Origin: Pseudomonadota bacterium
GTDB lineage: Bacteria; Myxococcota_A; UBA796; GCA-2862545
Direction of reading: 5' to 3'
DNA length: 40,010 nucleotides
Assembly: GCA_947505245.1 (NCBI GenBank)
Contig: CANNIZ010000043.1
Coordinates: forward strand, 1-40,010
Below the pieces are notes generated by a model. That model made no database searches and was not told where the DNA came from. It saw only the letters and a program-made list of their open reading frames with translations. Every line of letters starts with the position of its first letter. Positions within the stretch are counted from its first letter, which is position 1. Positions 1 to 7,342 of this stretch are shown piece after piece. The position numbers and the translations under genes were made by a program.

Positions 1-2
1 GC

Positions 3-227
3 CTGCGCGAGCACTGGGCGAACGTGGCGCTGGATCGCCTGCGCCACGGCGCCCACGACGGCGTGTACAGCTACAACGTGATCTCCGCGTCGCGCGCGGA
101 TCTTGAGCGCATCGAGGCGCTCCACCGGGCCTACTTCCGCGAGGTCCAGCGCATCGTCGCTGCGTCGACGCCGAGCGAGGTCGTGGCCCTCGTCAACGTG
201 CAGCTGGTTCGGTTCGAACGGCGTTGA
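3..227 (+). CDS. C-terminal end of a TIGR02147/DUF4423-family protein (partial)
   Basis: Only the last 74 codons are in the window; the reading frame is open from the left edge to a TGA at 225-227. The visible part reads through ALDRLRHGAHDGVYSYNVIS and then a helix ending in LVNVQLVRFERR. This resembles the C-terminus of the TIGR02147 (DUF4423) family, in which a conserved Y-N-x-x-S/F strand is followed by a long helix. That family is common in Myxococcota, Bdellovibrionota and Fibrobacteres, and its members are usually annotated as putative transcriptional regulators of unknown target. The family call rests on a short fragment compared from memory. No DNA-binding domain can be seen because the N-terminus is missing. 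The gene converges on the HEPN gene, with only 25 bases between the two stops. Confidence 0.5.
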   Translation: MREHWANVALDRLRHGAHDGVYSYNVISASRADLERIEALHRAYFREVQRIVAASTPSEVVALVNVQLVRFERR

Positions 228-252
228 TCAACGGTTGTTGTCGTTTTTGCGA

Positions 253-645
253 CTACAGAAGACGGAGCTCGTCCAGGGCAAGGGCGATCAGCGCCCGCGC
301 CGCGTGCGCATCGGCGAGAACCTTGGCGGGCTCGGGCTCGTCGACGATTCGACCGCCGGGCGTCGGGTAGCGAAACGCCGTGGCGTAGTCCGAGTAGTCC
401 AGCAGCGGACCAAGCCTTTCTCGCCATGGGTCGCCGACAGGCAACCGATCGAGGAGTGGAACCAAGCGGTGCTCGGTCCCTGCCTCCAAGCCACGGGCGA
501 GGAGGATGGCTTTGAGGAGCTTTTCAAGCCCCTGCTGGACGTGAAATGCATCGTAACGGTTCGGAATTCGTGCGAGAGCTTCGGCCGCCTCGAGGTCCTT
601 TTCCGCCAACACGAGGAAGGCGTGAACGCGCTTGGAGACGCTCAA
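253..645 (-). CDS. HEPN-domain protein, toxin half of an MNT/HEPN module
   Basis: A 130-residue helical protein of the HEPN family (PF05168 type). The core is RYDAFHVQQGLEKLLKAILL followed by an EHRLVPLLD segment, the usual 'QQ-x-x-EK-x-LKA...H-x-L' pattern. R-YDAF-H gives an R-x4-H spacing like that of HEPN ribonucleases, although the motif lies early in the fold, so RNase activity is uncertain. The open frame extends further upstream, but that part reads as antisense of the partner gene. I chose the TTG at 645-643 because AGGAGG lies five bases before it and the TTG overlaps the partner's TGA (TTGA). Known MNT/HEPN pairs are type VII toxin-antitoxin systems in which the nucleotidyltransferase adenylylates the HEPN toxin. 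That role is inferred here from pairing and order. Confidence 0.8.
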   Translation of the reverse strand: MSVSKRVHAFLVLAEKDLEAAEALARIPNRYDAFHVQQGLEKLLKAILLARGLEAGTEHRLVPLLDRLPVGDPWRERLGPLLDYSDYATAFRYPTPGGRIVDEPEPAKVLADAHAARALIALALDELRLL

Positions 646-971
646 TACACCCTCCTGCCTCGCCGGAAGGCGGCTTGAGCGAGCGAGTCGATCTCGTCCT
701 TCTCCTCGTCGAACTCGGAGCGGGTGCACGGGATGATGTCGGCGGACACGCCGGCTGCGCTCGCGATTCTCCACGTGCCGATCGGGCTCAGCTGCGTTGA
801 GGTCGCGTTGTCCGGGAGCACGACCAGGAGGTCCCAATCGCTTTCGGGACGCGCCCGCCCTTCGGCGCGGCTGCCGAAGAGCCAGACCTCGAGCGGATCG
901 AGCGCGCAGACGACCTCGCGCACGAGGCGTTCGAGCGGCCCAGCCCCTGAGATTTCGGATTGGACGTCCAC
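642..971 (-). CDS. MNT-type minimal nucleotidyltransferase (antitoxin)
   Basis: A 109-residue minimal nucleotidyltransferase. It has the complete signature GS-x10-D-x-D (G33, S34, D45, D47, in GSRAEGRARPESDWDLLVVL) and a third acidic residue near D78 (SADIIP), so the catalytic triad looks intact. In characterised MNT/HEPN modules this enzyme transfers AMP to a tyrosine of the HEPN partner and neutralises it. The start is GTG at 971, with AGGA seven bases upstream. Its TGA overlaps the TTG start of the downstream HEPN gene, so the pair is probably translationally coupled. The antitoxin is first in the operon. No operator could be recognised in the 110 bases upstream. Confidence 0.85.
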   Translation of the reverse strand: MDVQSEISGAGPLERLVREVVCALDPLEVWLFGSRAEGRARPESDWDLLVVLPDNATSTQLSPIGTWRIASAAGVSADIIPCTRSEFDEEKDEIDSLAQAAFRRGRRVY

Positions 972-1082
972 GGAGTCATCCTAGCCGAGTGCGCGCTTTG
1001 CCGACACCAGATGCTCGAACGGCGCACGCCAGGCCGATCGCGCCAACGAGGGCATCATCGACGGGTAGAGACTACGGTCGCG

Positions 1083-1352
1083 CTAATTGCACTTCGCGTC
1101 GTCGACGATCTCCATGCCGCCGCCCGCCATGTCCGGGGCGACCACGCACTCGGCGGGGGCCGTCCACGCGTAGGACTCGCAGCACTTGACCATCATCGAC
1201 CCGTAGCCGAACGACTCGCAGCACACCTGACCGGCGGTGGCTGGTGAGGCTGCGGGATCGCCGGCCGGGGGAGTCGTGGGATCGGCGCCTTTCGGGCAGC
1301 CCCCCAGCACGAGGGTCAACGGGATCAACAATCCGACGGTTCGCTTGAGCAT
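1083..1352 (-). CDS. Small cysteine-rich lipoprotein, function unknown
   Basis: An 89-residue protein starting MLKRTVGLL and carrying a lipobox (VLGGC, Cys near residue 19), followed by a Pro/Ala/Thr linker. The mature part has a doubled CCES motif (VCCESFGYGSM, then KCCESYAW) and two more cysteines (AECVV and the terminal AKCN), giving six Cys in about 45 residues. This spacing suggests disulphides or a metal site in the envelope. I recognise no family with a known role. An in-frame ATG five codons upstream (1367) is possible, but it would place charged and Cys residues before the signal peptide. The gene is divergent from the hydrolase at 1384, with only about 30 bases between the starts. 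Confidence 0.6.
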   Translation of the reverse strand: MLKRTVGLLIPLTLVLGGCPKGADPTTPPAGDPAASPATAGQVCCESFGYGSMMVKCCESYAWTAPAECVVAPDMAGGGMEIVDDAKCN

Positions 1353-1383
1353 CCCGCTGCATATCATGGGTCAGGCAGGTGCG

Positions 1384-2208
1384 ATGCTCGCGTGGACGTC
1401 GGATGGGCAGGGGCTCGGTGGCGAGGTGTTCGAGCCGAACGGCGCGCCGCGCGCGACGGTGATCCTGCTGCACGCGATGATGGCGGACCGTCGCTCGTTT
1501 CGCGGCCAGGACGGCCTGCCGGGCGTGCTCGCGGCGGACGGTTTCCGGGTCTGGGTCGCCGACTTTCGAGGTCGGGGTCGCTCGCCGGCCGTGTCGTTCC
1601 AGTACGACGATCTCGTCCGGTACGACGTCCCCGCGCTGGTGCGTGCGGCGCGCGAATTGGGTGGACCGGTCGCGATCGTCGGGCACTCGCTGGGCGCCCA
1701 CGTCGCGCTGGCGGCGGCCCCAGAGGCCCTCGCGGACGCCTACCTGCTGCTGGCGGGCAACGTGTGGATGCCGCAGCTGGACGCGAGCCGACGGCGCAGG
1801 CTCCTCCGGTCGATCACGATGCGCGCGTTCCTGGCGGCATCGTCCGGTGGCGTGTTCCCGGCCCGGGCGCTCCGGATAGGCCCCGTCGACGAGCCACGGG
1901 CCTACGTGGAGGACCTCGCGCGATTCTGGCGCGAGGACCGCTGGGCATCGCGTGCGGGGATCGACTACCTCGCGGGGCTCGCCCACATCGACGTACCCGT
2001 CCTGTCGATCGCGGGCAGGGGGGACCTGTTGATGGCCCATACGGTCGGCGCCCGGGCGTTCGCGGCGCACCTGCCGCGCGCCGAGTTCCGCATCGCCGGC
2101 AAAGAGAGCGGCCTTTCCATCGACGTCGGGCACATGGGCCTCGTCACCGACCGGGTCTCCCGGCCGGTGTGGATGGAAGCGTCGCGGTGGCTGCGTCAGG
2201 TGCTATAA
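1384..2208 (+). CDS. Alpha/beta-hydrolase fold protein
   Basis: A 274-residue alpha/beta hydrolase. The nucleophile elbow is GHSLG (Ser102). The likely acid is D214 in AGRGDLL and the likely base is H250 in DVGHMGL, so the Ser-Asp-His triad is complete. The LLHAMMADRRSF segment near residue 28 supplies the oxyanion-hole strand, and DFRGRGRS is the usual loop after strand 4. There is no signal peptide, so it is probably cytoplasmic. Substrate cannot be deduced; S33-type aminopeptidase, lipase-like or dehalogenase-like relatives all fit. I prefer the ATG at 1384 (preceded by GGCAGG) over an in-frame ATG at 1366 that has no Shine-Dalgarno. Longer starts would run through the divergent lipoprotein gene. 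Confidence 0.8.
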   Translation: MLAWTSDGQGLGGEVFEPNGAPRATVILLHAMMADRRSFRGQDGLPGVLAADGFRVWVADFRGRGRSPAVSFQYDDLVRYDVPALVRAARELGGPVAIVGHSLGAHVALAAAPEALADAYLLLAGNVWMPQLDASRRRRLLRSITMRAFLAASSGGVFPARALRIGPVDEPRAYVEDLARFWREDRWASRAGIDYLAGLAHIDVPVLSIAGRGDLLMAHTVGARAFAAHLPRAEFRIAGKESGLSIDVGHMGLVTDRVSRPVWMEASRWLRQVL

Positions 2209-2214
2209 TAGGGC

Positions 2215-2925
2215 ATGCCTTCGTACCTGTTGCTGGCGCCCGAGCAGGGCGGAAACCGCTTTGGTCCATTCCAGGGTGGCGCGATCAACTTCGGAAGCGA
2301 CGCGCAGCGTTGCCAGATCACGCTGGCGTTGAAGGGCATCGCGCCCATGCACGCCACGATCATGGACCACTCGAACGGCACGTTCACGGTGTCTCCGACG
2401 CAGCGCGGACTTCCGCTGCTGCTCGTCCAGAACGGCCAGCACCGCCAGGTCGACGGCCCGCTTCAGGCACGTTCGGGCGACATCGTCATGATCGGCGGCC
2501 ACACAGGCGCGAAGTTCACGCTCATGTTCGAGGCCGGTAACGCCGCTCAGCGCGTAAAAGCGATGCAAGGCGGGGGCGGGCAGATGGGCGCGCATCAAGG
2601 CCAGCCGAACATCCAGCAGCAATCGCAAGGTGGCGGAAAGTTCGCGGGCGGAATGTTCGCGGGCTCGGCAGCCGCGCGGAATTACGAGCGGCAGGGCGGC
2701 TTTGGCAACGCGATGGCCAACGAGGTCAAGCGTCAGGCCATGGGCCGCGCGATGGCTCGCCTCGGGCTGGCCCAGTACGCGCAGATGTTCTACCGGTTCC
2801 AGTCGGGGAGCCTGCTCCAGCCGCGGTTCTTGATCAGCGCGCTCGGCGGCATCGTGGTCCTCGGCGGCGGCGCGCTTGTGTCGTGTGTCGGCGCCCTGAC
2901 TACCTGGTGGGCCGCAAACCACTGA
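2215..2925 (+). CDS. Degenerate FHA-domain protein with C-terminal membrane anchor
   Basis: A 236-residue protein. Residues 1-105 look like an FHA (forkhead-associated) fold: a turn INFGSD where FHA has G-R, PMHATI where FHA has S-x-x-H, and GDIVMIGG near the end. The phosphothreonine-binding Arg and Ser are therefore not conserved, and binding may be lost. Residues 115-170 are Gly/Gln-rich (GGGGQMGAHQGQ, IQQQSQGGGK). Residues 205-230 form one hydrophobic helix (ISALGGIVVLGGGALVSCVGAL) next to the C-terminus, which suggests a tail anchor. The ATG at 2215 follows the hydrolase stop by six bases. TATAAT at 2204-2209 lies just before the start, but no -35 sequence sits at the right distance and there is no clear Shine-Dalgarno. 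Function unknown. Confidence 0.6.
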   Translation: MPSYLLLAPEQGGNRFGPFQGGAINFGSDAQRCQITLALKGIAPMHATIMDHSNGTFTVSPTQRGLPLLLVQNGQHRQVDGPLQARSGDIVMIGGHTGAKFTLMFEAGNAAQRVKAMQGGGGQMGAHQGQPNIQQQSQGGGKFAGGMFAGSAAARNYERQGGFGNAMANEVKRQAMGRAMARLGLAQYAQMFYRFQSGSLLQPRFLISALGGIVVLGGGALVSCVGALTTWWAANH

Positions 2926-2949
2926 CGGTGAGCCGCAAACCACTGACGG
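2911..2949. repeat. 18-bp direct repeat spanning a stop codon
   Basis: GCCGCAAACCACTGACGG occurs at 2911-2928 and again at 2932-2949, a 21-base period. The first copy contains the last codons and the TGA of the FHA gene; the second lies just after the stop. It reads as a recent small tandem duplication at the gene's 3' end. Confidence 0.9.
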
Positions 2950-2999
2950 GTGGCCCGTCGTCGCCCAATCGGCTACGCGCGCACCCGAGGTTTTGAACC

Positions 3000-3938
3000 G
3001 TGGACAACCGCTCGTTGATCGCTGTTGCTGTCGGCGCCGTGCTCGCCGCTGTCGCGCTTGGATTGATGCTCAAGGGCACAACGCCACCCGCCGCCCCCCC
3101 GCCGGAGAATCTGCCGGAAACGAAGGTCGAACGGCCTGAGACGCCTGCGCCGAAGCCGCCGCCGAAGTCCGGCCGGCACGCACCGGACGGTCCTGCAGCG
3201 CCGGGTCCGCTCACCACCACGGCTTCGGGCTTGCAGTACTCCGATCTCGCCGTGGGCACGGGTGACGCTCCGCAACAGGGAAGCGTGGTCGTCGTCGAGT
3301 ACACCGGCTGGTTGCAGTCCAACAGCCGGATGTTTGACTCCTCGTTCAACGGCCACAAGCCCTTCTCCTTCGTGATCGGCACGGGCAACGTCATCCCCGG
3401 CTGGGACGAAGGCGTGATGTCCATGCGCGAAGGCGGCAAGCGCCAGCTCGTGATCCCGGCCGACCTCGGCTACGGGCAGCGTGGCGCGCCTCCCGAGATC
3501 CCGGGTGGAAGCACGCTCGTGTTCGACGTGGAGCTGCTCGACGTCAAGGCCCCGCGGCCGGGCCCACCCGAGACGTTCCAAAAGGTGGCCGAGAAGGACC
3601 TTTCGAAGACGCCGAGCGGCCTTCAGTACCACGACTTCGTCGTCGGCACCGGGGCGCAGCCCGAGCCTGGCCAGAAGGTGAGCGTGGAATACACGGGGTG
3701 GCTCCCGGACGGCACCCGCTTCGACTCGAGCTGGCTGCGGAACGACCCGATTCAGTTTCCCCTCGGCAAGGGACGCGTGATCAAGGGCTGGGACGAAGGC
3801 GTCAGCACGATGAAGATCGGCGGAAAACGCCAGCTCGTCATCCCGTTTGACCTCGCGTATGGGGAGAAGGGACGCCCGCCAAAGATCCCGGCCAAGTCCA
3901 CGTTGATCTTCGAAGTCGAGCTGGTGGGGGTCGAGTGA
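3000..3938 (+). CDS. Membrane-anchored tandem FKBP-type peptidyl-prolyl isomerase
   Basis: A 312-residue protein with an N-terminal hydrophobic segment (residues 5-24, an uncleaved anchor or signal) and a Pro/Glu/Lys linker to about residue 75. Two FKBP domains follow, at about 76-180 and 197-312. Each shows the FKBP core: VEYTGWL, then a PF/F-GxGxVI-x-GWDEGV strand (GNVIPGWDEGV, GRVIKGWDEGV), KRQLVIP, Y-G (LGYGQRG, LAYGEKG) and STLIFEVEL. Binding-pocket Tyr, Phe, Val-Ile and Trp residues are present in both, so both could bind proline. FKBPs catalyse cis-trans isomerisation of prolyl bonds; the anchor suggests folding of exported proteins. The start is GTG at 3000. It overlaps the next FKBP gene by four bases (GTGA). 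Confidence 0.9.
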   Translation: MDNRSLIAVAVGAVLAAVALGLMLKGTTPPAAPPPENLPETKVERPETPAPKPPPKSGRHAPDGPAAPGPLTTTASGLQYSDLAVGTGDAPQQGSVVVVEYTGWLQSNSRMFDSSFNGHKPFSFVIGTGNVIPGWDEGVMSMREGGKRQLVIPADLGYGQRGAPPEIPGGSTLVFDVELLDVKAPRPGPPETFQKVAEKDLSKTPSGLQYHDFVVGTGAQPEPGQKVSVEYTGWLPDGTRFDSSWLRNDPIQFPLGKGRVIKGWDEGVSTMKIGGKRQLVIPFDLAYGEKGRPPKIPAKSTLIFEVELVGVE

Positions 3939-4375
3939 TCCCGCTGTTCTTGGCGCTCGTCGCTTGCGGTTCGAAGTCAGGCCCAATCGCTCCCATCTCG
4001 CACGCCGCCGCCTCGGCGCCGCCCAAGTGCGAGCCGATGATCGCGACGCCGAGCGGCCTTCAGTACTGCGACCTCGTCGTTGGCACCGGTATGTCGCCCG
4101 CGCCCGGGCTCAACGTCACCGTGGACTACACCGGCTGGTTGCTGGACAACACGAAGTTCGACTCCTCGCGTGACCGCGGGCAGCCCTTCACGTTCGCCAT
4201 CGGTATGGGTCAGGTCATTCGCGGCTGGGACGAAGGTGTGGGCACGATGGCGATCGGCGGACACCGGATCCTCGTGATTCCGCCCGCGCTCGCGTACGGC
4301 GAACGCGACCTCGGCGACATCCCGCCCAACAGCACGCTCGTGTTCGACGTCGAGCTCTACTCGGCCGCCCCCTAG
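3935..4375 (+). CDS. FKBP-type peptidyl-prolyl isomerase lipoprotein
   Basis: A 146-residue lipoprotein. The short signal MIPLFLALVAC ends in a lipobox with Cys11, and the mature part is a single FKBP domain from about residue 35. Core motifs are VDYTGWLLDNTKFDSS, GQVIRGWDEGVGTM, HRILVIPP, LAYGERD and NSTLVFDVEL, so the proline-binding pocket looks intact. Its GTG start overlaps the TGA of the upstream double-FKBP gene, giving a two-gene unit with three FKBP domains. The SGLQY entry to the domain is also present in both upstream domains, pointing to local duplication. Probable site is the periplasmic face of a membrane. Client proteins are unknown. Confidence 0.88.
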   Translation: MIPLFLALVACGSKSGPIAPISHAAASAPPKCEPMIATPSGLQYCDLVVGTGMSPAPGLNVTVDYTGWLLDNTKFDSSRDRGQPFTFAIGMGQVIRGWDEGVGTMAIGGHRILVIPPALAYGERDLGDIPPNSTLVFDVELYSAAP

Positions 4376-4412
4376 CGCACCTCGGCCGCCCCAAGCACAC
4401 CTCGGCCGCCCC
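4360..4412. repeat. Three copies of a 12-bp direct repeat at a gene end
   Basis: CTCGGCCGCCCC occurs at 4360-4371, 4381-4392 and 4401-4412 (spacings 21 and 20). The first copy encodes the last residues of the FKBP lipoprotein; the others follow its TAG stop. It parallels the duplication at 2911-2949. Confidence 0.9.
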
Positions 4413-4426
4413 TGATCGGAGAACGA

Positions 4427-5674
4427 ATGAACCCGCTGGTCGAACAGGATCCCGAAGTCTACGCGGCCATCAAGGCTGAGTTTCGTCGCCAGCAGGACGA
4501 GATCGAGCTGATCGCCTCGGAGAACTACGTCTCGCCGGCGGTGCTGCGGGCGGTTGGCTCGGTCCTGACGAACAAGTACGCCGAGGGCCTGCCCGGCAAG
4601 CGCTACTACGGCGGCTGCGTAAACGTCGACGCGATCGAGAACCTCGCGCGGGACCGGGCCAAGCAGTTGTTCGGCTGCTACGGCGTGAACGTGCAGCCCC
4701 ACTCGGGCGCGCAGGCGAACGCCGCCGTGTACCTCGCCGTCTGCAAGCCCGGCGACACGGTCCTCGGGCTCGACCTGTCCAGTGGTGGCCACCTGACGCA
4801 CGGCTCGCCCGTGAACATGTCGGGCCTGATCTACAAGGCGGTGCCCTACACCGTGCGCCCTGAGACGGGCCTCATCGACATGGACCAGGTGCGCGACCTC
4901 GCCCGTACGCACCGTCCGCGCATGATCGTTTGCGGCTTCTCGGCCTACCCGCGCACGCTCGACTTCGCGGCGTTCCGGTCGATCGCCGATGAGGTCGGCG
5001 CGATCGTGCTGGCAGACATCGCCCACATCGCCGGCCTCGTGTGCACCGGGTTCTCCCCGAGCCCCGTCCCGCACTGCCAGTTCGTGACCACCACCACGCA
5101 CAAGACGCTGCGCGGGCCGCGCGGCGGCATGATCATGGCCGACAAGGACTGGACCGTGCCCATGAACAAGGCCGTGTTCCCGGGAACCCAGGGCGGGCCG
5201 CTCGAGCACGTGATCGCTGGAAAGGCCGTCGCGTTTGGCGAGGCGCTCAAGCCCGAGTTCAAGCTTTACGCGGGCCGCGTCGTCGCGAACGCGAAGGCCA
5301 TGGCGGATCGGTTGATGGCGCGGGGGCTTACGCTCGTGTCCGGGGGGACGGACAACCACCTGATGCTGCTCGACCTCGGGGAACGGTTGTCGGGCAAGGA
5401 CGCCGAAGATGCGCTCGGCCGTTCCGGCATCACGACCAACAAGAACACCGTACCGGGCGACAAGCGCAGCCCGTTCGTGACGAGCGGGATTCGCGTCGGG
5501 ACGCCGGCGATGACCACGCGCGGCATGCAGGTGGAGGACGCCGTGCGCGTCGCCGACCTGATCGCCGACGTGCTGGACAATCCGCAGGATGGCGACGTTT
5601 CGGCGCGGGTAAAGGCCGAGGTCCACGCGATCTGCGCGCGGTTTCCGGTCTACGACGAAGCACAGGAAAACTGA
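4427..5674 (+). CDS. glyA: Serine hydroxymethyltransferase
   Basis: A 415-residue PLP enzyme, full length for the family, that interconverts serine plus tetrahydrofolate with glycine plus methylene-tetrahydrofolate in the cytoplasm. Signatures in order: [11 protein letters not shown] near the N-terminus, [54 protein letters not shown], and the PLP-lysine segment [14 protein letters not shown] with Lys near residue 226. [14 protein letters not shown] near the C-terminus is also typical. ATG at 4427 is preceded by GGAG seven bases upstream. glyA followed by nrdR and ribD is a frequent order in proteobacteria. nrdR begins 16 bases after the stop, so the three genes are probably co-transcribed. 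Confidence 0.97.
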   Translation: MNPLVEQDPEVYAAIKAEFRRQQDEIELIASENYVSPAVLRAVGSVLTNKYAEGLPGKRYYGGCVNVDAIENLARDRAKQLFGCYGVNVQPHSGAQANAAVYLAVCKPGDTVLGLDLSSGGHLTHGSPVNMSGLIYKAVPYTVRPETGLIDMDQVRDLARTHRPRMIVCGFSAYPRTLDFAAFRSIADEVGAIVLADIAHIAGLVCTGFSPSPVPHCQFVTTTTHKTLRGPRGGMIMADKDWTVPMNKAVFPGTQGGPLEHVIAGKAVAFGEALKPEFKLYAGRVVANAKAMADRLMARGLTLVSGGTDNHLMLLDLGERLSGKDAEDALGRSGITTNKNTVPGDKRSPFVTSGIRVGTPAMTTRGMQVEDAVRVADLIADVLDNPQDGDVSARVKAEVHAICARFPVYDEAQEN

Positions 5675-5690
5675 ACTTCAGGGGCTCTTG

Positions 5691-6191
5691 GTGAACTGTC
5701 CGCAGTGCCAGCACGACGACAGCAAGGTGATCGACAGTCGCACGTCCGGCGACGTGATCCGTCGTCGTCGAGAGTGTCTGCGCTGCGAAGAGCGGTTTAC
5801 CACGCACGAACGCATCGAGATGAGGGTCCCGTGGGTGCTGAAGCGGAGCGGCAAGCGCGAGCCGTTCACCCGCGAGAAGCTGCTCCGAGGCGTGGCGCTG
5901 GCGTGTCGAAAGCGCCCTGTGGATTCCGACGCCATGGAGGCGCTGGCGATCCGCGTCGAGCAGGCCCTGTCGAACCTGCGGGAGGAAGAGGTGCCGTCCA
6001 CGACGGTCGGCGAGCTCGTGATCGGTGAATTGAAGCGGGTCGACGAGGTCGCCTACGTTCGCTTCGCGAGCGTGTACCGCGCGTTCGAGAGCGTGGAGCA
6101 GTTCATCGACGCGATTCGGCCGCTCCGCGAAGCCTCGCTGGAGACTCCGGTCGGCGCTGAACTCGCTCCGGACGGACCTCCAAGCGCGTGA
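5691..6191 (+). CDS. nrdR: Transcriptional repressor NrdR
   Basis: A 166-residue NrdR: an N-terminal zinc ribbon (CPQC at 3-6 and CLRC at 29-32) with SRTSGDVIRRRREC, then an ATP-cone domain from about residue 45 (VLKRSGKREPFTREKLLRGV). NrdR senses ATP/dATP and represses ribonucleotide reductase genes by binding NrdR boxes. Start: a TTG at 5688 directly precedes a GTG at 5691. I chose the GTG because it gives the canonical M-x-C-P N-terminus and lies six bases after AGGGG. The two zinc pairs are separated by two residues fewer than in the usual C3/C6/C31/C34 layout. No nrd genes occur in the window, so its targets lie elsewhere. It overlaps ribD by GTGA. Confidence 0.95.
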   Translation: MNCPQCQHDDSKVIDSRTSGDVIRRRRECLRCEERFTTHERIEMRVPWVLKRSGKREPFTREKLLRGVALACRKRPVDSDAMEALAIRVEQALSNLREEEVPSTTVGELVIGELKRVDEVAYVRFASVYRAFESVEQFIDAIRPLREASLETPVGAELAPDGPPSA

Positions 6192-7258
6192 CCGATCTCG
6201 CGGCGATGGAACTGGCCGTAGCCATGGCCCGGACGGCCCGCGGACGAACCTCGCCGCGCCCCGGGGTGGGCGCCGTCATCGTGCGCGACGGCGTCGTCCT
6301 CGGGCGCGGCGCGACACAAGGTCACGGACCCCACGCAGAGACCGAGGCGATTCGCGATGCGAGCGCAGCGGGGCGCGACATTCGGGGGGCCACGCTGTAC
6401 GTCACGCTCGAGCCGTGCAACCACCATGGCCGGACGCCGCCCTGCACCGATGCGGTCCTCGCAGCGGGGCTTTCGCGCGTCGTCGTGGGGGTCCTCGATC
6501 CCTGGGGGCCGATGAACGGCCGCTCGGTCGCCTTGTTGCGCGCGGCCGGCGTGACGGTCGACGTCGGCGTTTGTGGTGAGGCGTGCGAACGCGTACACCG
6601 CGGGTTTCTGAAGGCCATCGGCCTCGGTCTGCCCGAAGTGACGCTGAAGATCGCCGCCTCCCTCGACGGCCGCATCGCGACCGCCGGCGGGGAGTCCCAG
6701 TGGATCACGAGCTCCCAGGCCCGCGAGGCGGGCCGCGAATTGCGCGCAGAACACGACGCGATCGTCGTCGGGATCGGGACCGTGCTGGCCGACGACCCTC
6801 GCTTGACGACCCGGCTCGCCGGTCGCCCTGAGCCGATCCCCGTCGTGTTGGACTCGAACCTCCGAATCCCAGAGGGCCGCGCCGTCTTTGGGCACCCCCG
6901 CGGAGCCATCGTCGTCTGCGCGGAGGACGCCCCGGCTCGTGAGCTTCCTTGCACGATTATCCGCGTGCCCCGCGCGAACGACGGGCACATCGACGTGACG
7001 GCGGCGATGCGTGCGCTGGTGACAGCGGGCTTCCACCGCGTGCTCGTCGAGGGCGGCGGGCTCATCCATCGGGCGTGCCTCGACGCCGATCTTGTGGATT
7101 CCCTGGTGTGGTTCACCGCGGGCGTGATCTTGCCCGGAGGCGTGTCGGCGGTAGGTGGGCCCGCGGCCATGTCGTTGGCGGCCGCTCGTCGGTTCCAGTT
7201 GGTTGAAACCGCGGTCGTCGGTCCCGACCTGGTCACCACCTGGTTTCCGACGGGCTAG
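6188..7258 (+). CDS. ribD: Bifunctional riboflavin biosynthesis deaminase/reductase RibD
   Basis: A 356-residue two-domain enzyme. The N-terminal cytidine-deaminase-like domain has the zinc motif HAE (His49-Glu51 in GPHAETEAI) and LEPCNHHGRTPPC (Cys77, Cys86). The C-terminal reductase domain begins near residue 152 with LKIAASLDGRIATAGGESQW and has VLVEGGGLIH near the end. It deaminates and then reduces the pyrimidine intermediate of riboflavin synthesis, using NADPH. The GTG start overlaps the nrdR stop. No ribE, ribA or ribH follows, so the rest of the pathway is elsewhere. No FMN riboswitch is visible upstream, as expected for a gene inside an operon. Both catalytic domains look intact. 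Confidence 0.96.
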   Translation: MTDLAAMELAVAMARTARGRTSPRPGVGAVIVRDGVVLGRGATQGHGPHAETEAIRDASAAGRDIRGATLYVTLEPCNHHGRTPPCTDAVLAAGLSRVVVGVLDPWGPMNGRSVALLRAAGVTVDVGVCGEACERVHRGFLKAIGLGLPEVTLKIAASLDGRIATAGGESQWITSSQAREAGRELRAEHDAIVVGIGTVLADDPRLTTRLAGRPEPIPVVLDSNLRIPEGRAVFGHPRGAIVVCAEDAPARELPCTIIRVPRANDGHIDVTAAMRALVTAGFHRVLVEGGGLIHRACLDADLVDSLVWFTAGVILPGGVSAVGGPAAMSLAAARRFQLVETAVVGPDLVTTWFPTG

Positions 7259-7282
7259 AGCGAGCCCGTATGGCAGTTATCA

Positions 7283-7323
7283 GGTTGATGCAGGTCCGCT
7301 GCCAGAGCCAACCTGCATCAACC
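7283..7323. terminator. Perfect 13-bp hairpin between convergent genes
   Basis: GGTTGATGCAGGT (7283-7295) and ACCTGCATCAACC (7311-7323) are perfect inverted repeats around a 15-base loop. They lie between the stops of ribD and the convergent tamB. No T-tract follows on either strand, so it may be an intrinsic-like bidirectional terminator or an mRNA 3'-end protector. Confidence 0.6.
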
Positions 7324-7342
7324 CGATGACCGCCCTACGTCC

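Noticed and set aside
2204..2209. TATAAT just before the FHA gene as a promoter
   Set aside because: No -35 element at 15-19 bases upstream, and the transcript would start at or after the ATG; probably chance.
3977..5626. A 549-codon minus-strand frame opposite the FKBP lipoprotein and glyA
   Set aside because: Shadow of well-conserved genes; no recognisable motif.
5675..5690. FMN riboswitch sought before the nrdR-ribD genes
   Set aside because: Only 16 bases separate glyA and nrdR, and no RFN element is present in or near the region.
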